DNA of 10,668 bases, from contig JAEWNA010000185.1 in the NCBI GenBank assembly GCA_023392975.1, forward strand, positions 1 to 10,668, written 5' to 3'. Both the position numbers and the translations under genes were made by a program. Below are positions 1 to 6,418 of this stretch, in pieces (positions within the stretch are counted from its first letter, which is position 1; each line of letters begins with the position of its first letter). Under the pieces are notes generated by a model. That model saw only the letters and a program-made list of their open reading frames with translations. It ran no database searches and had not been told where the DNA came from. This DNA comes from Pseudomonadota bacterium (lineage in GTDB: Bacteria > Pseudomonadota > Gammaproteobacteria > Xanthomonadales > Xanthomonadaceae).

Positions 1-1
1 T

Positions 2-94
2 GCCTGGCCCGCGCCCGAGCGCCTGCGCCGCGACCCCGCGGCCAAGCGCGCGCTGTGGCCGCCGCTGCGCGCGCTGAGGCGCACGCCCGCGTGA
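2..94 (+). CDS. holD: C-terminal end of probable DNA polymerase III psi subunit (partial)
   Basis: Only the last 30 codons and the TGA are in the window; the gene begins upstream. The visible tail reads APERLRRDPAAKRALW around residues 4-19 of the fragment. It lines up with the end of E. coli HolD as I remember it (LRANPTARAALWQQI). HolD (psi) binds chi (HolC) and links the clamp loader to single-stranded DNA-binding protein. Context supports the call: in E. coli holD lies directly before rimI, and here the stop codon overlaps the proposed rimI start (GTGA at 91-94), a typical coupled arrangement. What is seen is a frame-consistent tail and the overlap. The identity is an inference from about 15 similar residues plus gene order, because psi diverges strongly between families. 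Another small upstream protein cannot be excluded. Confidence 0.6.
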   Translation, partial: AWPAPERLRRDPAAKRALWPPLRALRRTPA

Positions 95-585
95 GCGCGG
101 AGCCGTCGACGCCGGACATCGCGGAGGCGATGCCCCCGACCACGCTGCGCGCCATGCGCGAGAGCGACCTCGACATGGTGATGGCGATCGAGACCCGCGC
201 CTACGCCTTCCCGTGGACCGTCGGCATCTTCCGCGACTGCCTCAACGCCTGTTACCCGGCGTGGCTGCTGGTCGAGGGCGAGGTGGTGATCGGTTACGGC
301 ATCCTCAGCGTCGCCGCCGGCGAGGCGCACATCCTCAACATCTGCATCGCGCCCGAGGCACAGGGGCGCGGCCACGGTCGTCGGCTGCTGCGCGCGCTGA
401 TCCGCCTGTCGCGCCAGCAGCGCGCGGCGCGGATCTTCCTCGAAGTCCGGCCGTCCAACCCGAAGGCCATCGCGCTGTACCACGACGAAGGCTTCAACGA
501 GATCGGCCGCCGGCCGCGCTACTACCCGGCGAACATGGGCCGCGAGGATGCGATCGTGATGGCGATGGAGTTGCTGGAGGGGTAG
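91..585 (+). CDS. rimI: Ribosomal protein S18 alanine N-acetyltransferase
   Basis: A GNAT-fold acetyltransferase that transfers acetyl from acetyl-CoA to the N-terminal alanine of ribosomal protein S18 in the cytoplasm. From the GTG at 91 it is 164 aa, slightly longer than E. coli RimI (148 aa). Visible marks are the N-terminal helix ending in AYAFPW (residues 37-42), the acetyl-CoA loop QGRGHG (91-96), the strand LEVRPSN (117-123), and the tail YYPANMGREDAIVMAM typical of RimI. Glu118 and Tyr130 keep the 12-residue spacing of the catalytic Glu103/Tyr115 pair of the enterobacterial enzyme. Start choice: GTG at 91 overlaps the upstream TGA, and a GAGG stands 11 nt before it. The ATG at 130 (151 aa) is closer to the E. 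coli length, but its GGAGG lies only 2 nt away. A GTG at 55 would add residues inside the upstream gene. Family call is secure; the start is not. Confidence 0.93.
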   Translation: MSAEPSTPDIAEAMPPTTLRAMRESDLDMVMAIETRAYAFPWTVGIFRDCLNACYPAWLLVEGEVVIGYGILSVAAGEAHILNICIAPEAQGRGHGRRLLRALIRLSRQQRAARIFLEVRPSNPKAIALYHDEGFNEIGRRPRYYPANMGREDAIVMAMELLEG

Positions 586-594
586 AGATTCCGG

Positions 595-610
595 CGCGTG
601 GTGTCACGCG
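595..610 (+). terminator. Small hairpin just after rimI
   Basis: A perfect 6-bp stem (CGCGTG at 595-600, CACGCG at 605-610) with a GTGT loop begins 10 nt after the rimI stop. No T-run follows, so it is not a textbook intrinsic terminator. Its position at the end of a transcription unit facing a convergent gene suggests a 3'-end stabilising or weak termination hairpin. Function is inferred. Confidence 0.3.
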
Positions 611-713
611 ATGCGATCTGCAATTCGTCGCAGGGATTCGACAGTCGCGTTGCCCTCACCTTCCGTCATCCCGGCGGTTTTCAACAGCCGAATGGCTGGT
701 CACGCCGGGACCC

Positions 714-961
714 AGCTTTGAAAGCTCTGCTTCTGTTCGAAGCTTTCGCTCGCTGCCGCGAGCGAGTGACTTTTCTTTGCTTGTGCAAGGAAAAGATCAC
801 CAAAAGAAAGCACACCCCGTCGGTCGCGCCCGACGCTACGCGTCGGGTGCACGGGCTTCGCGGGGTTTTTCGACGGCACATCCGTGTGCCGGTCGAAGGG
901 CGCGCGGCCTCCTGCCGCGCGCCCTTCGGGCCTGATCCGCGAAGCCCGTCGCGACCAAGGG
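714..961. repeat. Highly structured intergenic repeat between convergent rimI and valS
   Basis: This part of the 415-bp gap has no convincing gene but dense nested inverted repeats. In order: 8-bp arms 746-753/758-765; an imperfect 15-16-bp stem 766-780/785-800; 8-bp arms 829-836/840-847; stem 869-880/885-897 with one bulged G; and a perfect 15-bp stem 894-908/914-928. Two long-range stems enclose the last two: 822-828/950-956 (7 bp) and 851-863/937-949 (13 bp, perfect). Together they fold into a multibranched structure. The text resembles spacer repeats I recall from many Xanthomonadaceae genomes (a run around CTTTTCTTTGCTTGTGCAAG followed by CAAAAGAAAGCACACC), so it is probably a dispersed family; that part is memory, not proof. 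It probably also separates the two converging transcripts. The rest of the gap (611-713 and 962-1000) shows nothing I can name. Confidence 0.6.
894..928. terminator. 15-bp GC-rich hairpin, candidate bidirectional terminator
   Basis: Perfect arms CGAAGGGCGCGCGGC (894-908) and its complement (914-928) enclose the 5-nt loop CTCCT. It is the strongest single stem in the rimI-valS gap and lies where both converging transcripts would need to stop. There is no U-tract on either side, so any termination would be factor-assisted or by hairpin-induced stalling. The left arm shares bases 894-897 with the preceding hairpin, so the two stems compete at their edge. Confidence 0.4.
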
Positions 962-1000
962 CCCCCGCAGATCAAATGCAGAGCCTGCGAGCGGTGCGAA

Positions 1001-4000
1001 TTACCCCAACCGCGCCCGCTGCTCCTGCAGCGCTGCGAGCTTGGTCGTCCAGTCGGCGAGGCGCTGGCGTTCCTGCTCGACGACGGCCGGCGGGACGTTG
1101 CCGCCGAACTTCGCGAGCTTGGCTTCGCTCTTGTCCTTCTCGCCGGAGACCTTGGCGATTTCCTTGTCGAGGCGCGTGCGTTCGGCGTCGAGGTCGACCA
1201 GACCTTCCAGCGGCACGAACAGCTGCAGGTCGCCGACCACGGCGGGTGCCGCGGCCGGTGGCTCGCCGGCGAGCGTGTCGACGGCATCGAGCTTGAGCAT
1301 GAACTTCAGCGAGGCCGCGAACTTCACGATGCGCGCCGCATCGACGGCGTCGCCAGCGCGGAACAGCAGCGACACCTGCTTCGACGGCGAGATGCCGAGG
1401 GTGCTGCGGATGCTGCGCACCGCCGACACCACGGCCTTGAACCACTCGATGTCGGCCTCGGCCGAGGCGTAGCCTTCCGCGCCGAAGTCCGCGGCCTGCG
1501 GGTAGGTGCGGGCGCAGATGCTCGCCGCATCGATGCCCAGCTTCGGCGCGACGTGGCGCCACAGTTCCTCGGTCACGAACGGGATCAGCGGATGCAGCAG
1601 GCGCAGCAGCGCTTCGAGCACGTGCAGCAGCGTGTGTTTAACGCTATCCGAGTGCCTAAGAACATCCGTCAAGTCGGACGATTGATCGTCTGCGCTTGTT
1701 GATCCATACAGATGAGGTTTTGCCAGTTCCACGAACCAGTCGCAGAACTCGTTCCAGGCGAATTCATACAGTGCCTGCGAGAGCAGGTCGAAGCGGTAGT
1801 CGGCGAAATGCGTCGCGGCTTCGGCCGACACCTTCGCCAGGCGCGAGAGGATCCAGCGCTCGGCGTCGGTCTTCGGCTGCGGCGCGCCGGAGGCCGAAAA
1901 GCCCTCGGTGTTCATCAGCGCGAAGCGCGTCGCGTTCCACAACTTGTTGCAGAAGTTCTTGTAACCCTCGCAGCGGGCCATGTCGAACTTGATGTCGCGG
2001 CCGGGGCCGGCGAGCGCGGCCATGGTGAAGCGCAGCGCGTCGGCGCCATGCGGGGCGATGCCGCCGCCGAATTCCTTGCGCGTGGCCTTCTCGATCTTCG
2101 GCGCGTCCTGCGGCTTCATCAGGCCGGTGGTGCGCTTGGCGACGAGCGCGTCTTCTGAAATGCCGTCGATGATGTCCAGCGGGTCGAGGATGTTGCCCTT
2201 CGACTTCGACATCTTCTGCCCGTCCTTGTCGCGGACGAGGCCGGTGATGTAGACGTCGCGGAACGGCACGCGCTCGGCGTCGGAGGCGGTTTCCGGCATG
2301 AAGTGGTCGGTCATCATCACCATGCGCGCCACCCAGAAGAACAGGATGTCGAAGCCGGTGACCAGCACGCTGCTCGGCACGAACTGTTCGAAACCGCGTT
2401 CGCGCATCGCCTCGGCGTTCGGCCAGCCCATGGTGCTGATCGGCCACAGCGCGGAGGAGAACCAGGTTTCGAGGACGTCGTTATCGCGCTTAAGCGTAAA
2501 TTGCCAAAGATTATGAGCGTCCAGTTCATTCTCAAGTTCAAGATCGCTCTTAGTCGATCCGATAGCGATCTCGCGAACCTTTTGGGCTTTTTCTTCCGGA
2601 ATATCCCCGAGTTCATCTCGCAAGCTCTGTGATGAAAGGAAATCTGAGTAAGCCTCATCCCGATTTTTGGCGACGTAGACATTGCTCCAATTGTCATACC
2701 AAGCCGGAATCTGGTGGCCCCACCAGAGCTGACGGCTGACGCACCAGTCCTGGATGTTCTCCAGCCAGTGGCGGTAGGTGTTGATCCAGTTCGGCGGAAC
2801 GAACTTCACCGACCCGTTCTCGACCAGTTCCAGGCCGCGGCGTGCGAACTCGTCCATCTTCACGAACCACTGGTCGGTGAGATAGGGCTCGATCACCTGG
2901 CCGGTGCGGTCGCCGCGAGGCACTTGCAGCTTGTGCGGCTTGGTTTCGACCAGCGAGCTAGCAGCTTCGAGATCAGCGACGATAGCCTTGCGCGCGGCGA
3001 AGCGATCAAGGCCATGATATTTGGACGGAATGATCTCAGAGACGGGCTTACCCACAATGGCATTGATTGCCATTTGTGTCCCATCGACAGGCACAAAGGA
3101 AAAGTCATCGTGCGCGCTGGATTTTATCGATGCATCTTCTGTAAAGATGTTGATCAGACCTCGGTAGGGCATGTTGTTGAAAACGCCGCTTTCCTTATGC
3201 CGCTGCCACACCGCGTTATCGTTGAAGTCGTGCGCCGGCGTCACCTTCACCACGCCGGTGCCGAAGGCGCGGTCGACGTAGTCGTCGGCGATGATCGGAA
3301 TGCGGCGGTCGCACAGCGGCAGGATGACGGCCTTGCCGATCAGGTGCGCATAGCGCGGGTCCTCGGGATGCACCATCACCGCGACGTCGCCGAGCATCGT
3401 CTCGGGGCGCGTCGTCGCCACGATCAGGCGGTCGCGGGTCTCGCGCAGGGTTTCGTTGCCGTCGGCGTCGTGCTCGACGTGCTCGTAGATTTCGCCGTCG
3501 GCCAGCGGATAGGCGATCGACCACAGGAAGCCGTTCTCCTCCTCGCTCACCACTTCGAGGTCGGAGATCGCGGTCTTCAGTACCGGGTCCCAGTTCACCA
3601 GTTTCTGGCCGCGGTAGATCAGGCCTTCCGCATGCAGCTTCACGAACGCTTCGATCACCGCGTCGGAGGCCATCGGGCCCATCGTGAACACGCTGCGCGA
3701 CCAGTCGCCGGACGCGCCGAGGCGCCGCATCTGGCGTTCGATGGTGCCGCCGGACTGCTGCTTCCACTCCCACACGCGGTCGATGAAGGCGTCGCGGCCC
3801 AGCGAATCGCGAGTCTCGCCCTTGCCTTCCAGTGCGAGGTTGCGCGAGACGACCATTTCCGTCGCGATCCCGGCGTGGTCGGTGCCCATCTGCCACAGCG
3901 TGCGGTAGCCGCGCATGCGGTGGTAGCGGATCAGCGCGTCCTGCAGCGTGTGCTGGAACGCGTGGCCCATGTGCAGCGTGCCGGTGACGTTCGGCGGCGG

Positions 4001-4120
4001 CAGGAGGATGGTGTAGGCGGGGCCGTCGCCCTGCGGCGCGAAGACGCCGCTCGCCTCCCATTCGGCGTAGAGGCGCGATTCGAAATCCCTGGGTTCGTAG
4101 CCGGAGGCGAGCGTGGTCAT
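1001..4120 (-). CDS. valS: Valyl-tRNA synthetase with three extra low-GC segments
   Basis: Class I cytoplasmic enzyme that charges tRNA-Val and edits mischarged threonine. Read from the ATG at 4118-4120 it is 1039 aa; a TTG 9 nt upstream is possible but less likely. Visible: HIGH-type motif in PPNVTGTLHMGHA (HMGH at 50-53); CP1 editing domain with TTRPETMLGD from 236 and GTGVVKVTPAHDFND near 287-301; DQWFVKMD and DWCVSRQLWWGH before the second half of the Rossmann fold; KMSKS at 636-640; an anticodon-binding domain with LLHVLEALLRLLHPLIPFVTEELW; and a C-terminal arm (about 965-1039) rich in charged heptad-like residues, the usual ValRS coiled coil. E. coli ValRS has 951 aa. Most of the surplus falls in three segments, residues about 307-374, 474-547 and 797-830, whose DNA is only about 45-49% GC by hand count, while the flanks are well above 60%. 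The reading frame is intact. It is the last gene of pepA-holC-valS, as in E. coli. Confidence 0.97.
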   Translation of the reverse strand: MTTLASGYEPRDFESRLYAEWEASGVFAPQGDGPAYTILLPPPNVTGTLHMGHAFQHTLQDALIRYHRMRGYRTLWQMGTDHAGIATEMVVSRNLALEGKGETRDSLGRDAFIDRVWEWKQQSGGTIERQMRRLGASGDWSRSVFTMGPMASDAVIEAFVKLHAEGLIYRGQKLVNWDPVLKTAISDLEVVSEEENGFLWSIAYPLADGEIYEHVEHDADGNETLRETRDRLIVATTRPETMLGDVAVMVHPEDPRYAHLIGKAVILPLCDRRIPIIADDYVDRAFGTGVVKVTPAHDFNDNAVWQRHKESGVFNNMPYRGLINIFTEDASIKSSAHDDFSFVPVDGTQMAINAIVGKPVSEIIPSKYHGLDRFAARKAIVADLEAASSLVETKPHKLQVPRGDRTGQVIEPYLTDQWFVKMDEFARRGLELVENGSVKFVPPNWINTYRHWLENIQDWCVSRQLWWGHQIPAWYDNWSNVYVAKNRDEAYSDFLSSQSLRDELGDIPEEKAQKVREIAIGSTKSDLELENELDAHNLWQFTLKRDNDVLETWFSSALWPISTMGWPNAEAMRERGFEQFVPSSVLVTGFDILFFWVARMVMMTDHFMPETASDAERVPFRDVYITGLVRDKDGQKMSKSKGNILDPLDIIDGISEDALVAKRTTGLMKPQDAPKIEKATRKEFGGGIAPHGADALRFTMAALAGPGRDIKFDMARCEGYKNFCNKLWNATRFALMNTEGFSASGAPQPKTDAERWILSRLAKVSAEAATHFADYRFDLLSQALYEFAWNEFCDWFVELAKPHLYGSTSADDQSSDLTDVLRHSDSVKHTLLHVLEALLRLLHPLIPFVTEELWRHVAPKLGIDAASICARTYPQAADFGAEGYASAEADIEWFKAVVSAVRSIRSTLGISPSKQVSLLFRAGDAVDAARIVKFAASLKFMLKLDAVDTLAGEPPAAAPAVVGDLQLFVPLEGLVDLDAERTRLDKEIAKVSGEKDKSEAKLAKFGGNVPPAVVEQERQRLADWTTKLAALQEQRARLG

Positions 4121-4153
4121 CGGTATCAACTCTGAGTCGTGTTCTTTTTCTTT

Positions 4154-4234
4154 GTCATCCCGAGCATCGCGAGGGACCTGCTTTTCCCTGATGGAAAAGC
4201 GATGAAGCAGGTCCCTCGCGGCGCTCGGGATGAC
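4154..4234. repeat. Long palindromic element between holC and valS
   Basis: A near-perfect inverted repeat. The outer arms GTCATCCCGAGC (4154-4165) and complement (4223-4234) enclose a 3-by-3 partly paired step. Inner arms GCGAGGGACCTGCTT (4169-4183) and complement (4205-4219) are perfect. The apical loop holds a further small inverted pair, CTTTTCC (4181-4187) with GGAAAAG (4193-4199). It almost fills the 124-nt spacer between holC and valS, so it would be transcribed as a strong hairpin inside the operon mRNA. On the minus strand it is followed by an A-rich, not T-rich, stretch (4141-4153), which argues against an intrinsic terminator. Sequences built on GTCATCCCGAGC...GCGAGGGA are familiar to me as dispersed palindromes in several high-GC genomes, so a REP- or MITE-like mobile palindrome is the likeliest reading. 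Confidence 0.7.
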
Positions 4235-4244
4235 AGGAGTGGGG

Positions 4245-4670
4245 TTACATGTCGTATTTCTTCACGTCCAGCCCGCGCGCCTGGTACTGCTTCCAGCGCT
4301 CGCGCAGCGGGCCGCGCGCGGATTCGTCGGCGGGGACGACTTCCAGCACGCGCTCGAAGCCGCCCTCGACCGGCGCGTCGCGCAGGTTGATCACCAGCGC
4401 GCGCAGCGGCACGTCGTCGTCGGGCGAGGCGATCAGCACCGGCGTCAGCTCGTCTTCGTCGTCGGTGCCGGCGATCTGGTGCGGGATGTAGGCGTCCTCG
4501 TCGAACGCCCACAGCAGCTCGTCCAGCGCTTCCGCCTGCGCCGCGTCGCGCGCGAGCACCAGCGTCCACAGGTTTGCGTCGTACGCCTTGCGCGCCAGTT
4601 CGCACACGAGCCGCAGCGGCTCCTCGCGGAAACGCGGCTTCTGGATCAGGTAGAAGTCGGCGCGGGGCAT
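4245..4670 (-). CDS. holC: DNA polymerase III chi subunit
   Basis: A 141-aa protein of the HolC family (E. coli 147 aa). Chi pairs with psi and contacts the C-terminal tail of single-stranded DNA-binding protein, tying the clamp loader to the replication fork. Family marks are the N-terminal strand MPRADFYLI, the helix with EPLRLVCELARKAYDANLW (about 17-35), the segment AEALDELLWAFDEDAYIPHQIAG (about 46-68, like LDEALWARPAESFVPHNLAG in E. coli), and the C-terminal RERWKQYQARG. The DDED...DDD stretch in the middle makes it acidic. The ATG lies 10 nt after the pepA stop, close enough for translational coupling; only a weak CGGA precedes it. The order pepA-holC-valS matches E. coli. If the tail at 2-94 is holD, the genes for both partners lie within 5 kb. 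Confidence 0.95.
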   Translation of the reverse strand: MPRADFYLIQKPRFREEPLRLVCELARKAYDANLWTLVLARDAAQAEALDELLWAFDEDAYIPHQIAGTDDEDELTPVLIASPDDDVPLRALVINLRDAPVEGGFERVLEVVPADESARGPLRERWKQYQARGLDVKKYDM

Positions 4671-4680
4671 ACGCGTCCGA

Positions 4681-6168
4681 TCAGCCCGCCCGGTCGATCA
4701 GCCACTGCGCCAGCAGTCCCACCGGGCGGCCGGTGGCCATGCCGAGCTTGCCGTCGTCGTTGGCGACGCCGGCGATGTCCATGTGCGCCCAGCGCTGGCC
4801 CTCGGCGAAGCGCGAGAGGAAGCAGCCGGCGGTGATGGCGCCGGCGTTGCGGCCGCCGATGTTGTAGACGTCAGCGAAGATCGAGTTGAGCTGGGTCTGG
4901 TACTCGTCCCACAGCGGCAGGCGCCAGGCGCGGTCGAACACGTGCTCGCCGGCGGCCAGCAGTTCGTTCGCGAGGTCGTCGTGCTTGCTCATCAGACCGG
5001 TGGCGAACTTGCCGAGGGCGACGACGCAGGCGCCGGTGAGGGTGGCGACGTCGATCAGCGCCTGCGGCTCGAAGCGCTGGGCGTAGGTCAGCGCGTCGCA
5101 CAGGATCAGGCGGCCTTCGGCGTCGGTGTTGCCGACCTCGATGGTCTTGCCGGACATGCTGGTGATGACGTCGGAGGGGCGGTAGCTCATGCCGTCGGGC
5201 ATGTTCTCGACCGCCGGGACGATGCTGACCAGGTTCACCGGCAGCCGCATCTTCACCGCCGCGACGAACGTGCCGAGCACCGTGGCGGCGCCGCACATGT
5301 CGTATTTCATCTCCTCGATGCCGCCGCCGGTCTTGAGGTTGATGCCGCCGGTGTCGAAGGTGATGCCCTTGCCGACCAGCACGAAGGGCCGGGTGCCGCC
5401 GCCGCCGTTCCACTTCAGCACGATGAGCTTCGGCGGGTTGGCCGAGCCGCGGGCCACCGCGAGCAGCGAGCCCATGCCGAGGCCGTCCATCTGCGCGCGG
5501 TCGAGCACGTCGCACTCGACGCCGGCATGCTGCGCGGCGAAGGCCTGCGCCTGCTCGGCGAGGTAGGCCGGGTTGCAGACGTTCGGCGGCAGGTTGCCCA
5601 GTTCGCGGGTGAAGGCCACGCCTTCGGCGATGGCGACGCCCTGGGCCAGCGCGCGGGCGTCGGTGCCGGCGATGGCGACCGACGCCAGCTTGCTCGCGCC
5701 CTTGTCGCGGTTCTGCTGGCCGAGGGTGGCGGTGTAGCGGTAGCAGACGTGGTTGAAGGCGATCGCGGCCTGGCGCAGGTTCCAGGCGTGGTCGCGGCCC
5801 GGAACCGTCACTTCTGTCAGCGTGAACAGGGCGTTGGTCGCGGCGCCGTCCTTCAGCGCGCGGGCGGCGTCGCCGGCGGCCTTGATGTACTGCGGCACGC
5901 CGAACTTGCCCGCGTCGCCCAGGCCGATGGCCAGCACCCGCGGTGCGGCCACGCCGGGGAGGTCGTGCAGCAGGGCGGTCTTGCCGGTCTTGCCGGAGAC
6001 GTCGCCGCGGGCGACGAGCGCGGCGAGGCGGCCGCCGCTGGCGGCATCGACCGCCTGCCCGGCCGGGGTCAGCGACTGGTCGGCGAACACGCCGATGACG
6101 AGGCAGTCGCAGGCGTGGCGGGGAGCGTCGGCGACGGGCGCGCCGTGGAGGGTGAAAGCGAGGGCCAT
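4681..6168 (-). CDS. pepA: Leucyl aminopeptidase (M17 family, PepA)
   Basis: A 495-aa M17 aminopeptidase, a hexameric two-metal enzyme that removes N-terminal residues from cytoplasmic peptides. In E. coli (503 aa) it also binds DNA as an accessory factor in Xer recombination at cer and in carAB regulation. All active-site residues are visible at the expected spacing: metal ligands Lys267, Asp272, Asp290, Asp349 and Glu351, and catalytic Lys279 and Arg353. The family signature NTDAEGRL is at 347-354. The N-terminal domain (about 1-165) is divergent, as is usual in the family. The ATG at 6166-6168 has GGAA about 8 nt upstream. It is the first gene of the minus-strand operon with holC and valS, divergent from lptF. 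Whether it keeps the DNA-binding role cannot be judged from motifs. Confidence 0.97.
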   Translation of the reverse strand: MALAFTLHGAPVADAPRHACDCLVIGVFADQSLTPAGQAVDAASGGRLAALVARGDVSGKTGKTALLHDLPGVAAPRVLAIGLGDAGKFGVPQYIKAAGDAARALKDGAATNALFTLTEVTVPGRDHAWNLRQAAIAFNHVCYRYTATLGQQNRDKGASKLASVAIAGTDARALAQGVAIAEGVAFTRELGNLPPNVCNPAYLAEQAQAFAAQHAGVECDVLDRAQMDGLGMGSLLAVARGSANPPKLIVLKWNGGGGTRPFVLVGKGITFDTGGINLKTGGGIEEMKYDMCGAATVLGTFVAAVKMRLPVNLVSIVPAVENMPDGMSYRPSDVITSMSGKTIEVGNTDAEGRLILCDALTYAQRFEPQALIDVATLTGACVVALGKFATGLMSKHDDLANELLAAGEHVFDRAWRLPLWDEYQTQLNSIFADVYNIGGRNAGAITAGCFLSRFAEGQRWAHMDIAGVANDDGKLGMATGRPVGLLAQWLIDRAG

Positions 6169-6418
6169 GGATCGGTTCCGTACGGACGAGAGGAAGATGC
6201 GCGGGGCAGGCGGGCGCGCCAGCTGAACCGCCGCGGGCGCGGGCGTTCAGGTAGCCTGCCCTTCCGAGGGGGGGCTCCGTACAATCGCCCGGCGCCCGGC
6301 GGGTCTCCGGAACGGAGCCGGCGGCGCCCGGCGCCGGCCGGTCGGCCGCAGCGCGCAGAACCCCGAAGTTTAATGCAAAGCCTCCGCCGGGTGCCCGGCG
6401 CCCGGACGCCCCGTGACG
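6169..6418. promoter_or_regulatory. Divergent pepA / lptF control region
   Basis: This 250-bp gap must hold the promoters of the pepA operon (minus) and of lptFG (plus). For lptF, TACAAT at 6280-6285 matches the sigma-70 -10 box in 5 of 6 positions, but the -35 region 17 nt upstream (TGCCCT) is poor; it would give a leader of about 125 nt. A second AT-rich spot, TTTAAT at 6369-6374, is an alternative -10, also without a good -35. The leader contains a 12-bp element CGGCGCCCGGCG twice (6290-6301, 6322-6333), a 10-bp core of it at 6396-6405, and a small hairpin CTCCG-GAA-CGGAG-type at 6305-6317. I see no convincing promoter for pepA and no recognisable riboswitch. Confidence 0.4.
6280..6285 (+). 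promoter_or_regulatory. Candidate -10 box for lptF
   Basis: TACAAT stands out in a very GC-rich context and matches TATAAT in 5 of 6 positions. No good -35 is visible 16-18 nt upstream. An inferred site only. Confidence 0.35.

Noticed and set aside
681..881. 66-codon minus-strand frame in the same gap.
   Set aside because: Lies wholly in the repeat, has arginine-rich random composition, and no ribosome binding site was seen.
975..997. Resemblance (about 18 of 23 bases) between 975-997 and 6372-6394, both reading AATGCA.AGCCT.
   Set aside because: Short, imperfect and in unrelated contexts; within chance for this composition, though both lie in intergenic DNA.
598..1296. Open frames across the rimI-valS gap, including one containing KEKITKRKHTP.
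   Set aside because: They are translations of the structured repeat and run into antisense valS. Similar spurious proteins are, from memory, annotated wherever this repeat occurs.
2481..2700. The valS insertion as an intein or group I intron.
   Set aside because: Far too short, does not interrupt a conserved catalytic motif, lacks intein end residues, and the frame reads through.
2714..4135. 473-codon open frame antisense to valS.
   Set aside because: Shadow of valS; no recognisable domain and no independent start signal.
4141..4234. The holC-valS palindrome plus adjacent T-rich run as an intrinsic terminator for the operon.
   Set aside because: The T-rich run is on the plus strand upstream of the stem; on the transcribed minus strand it is A-rich, the wrong polarity.
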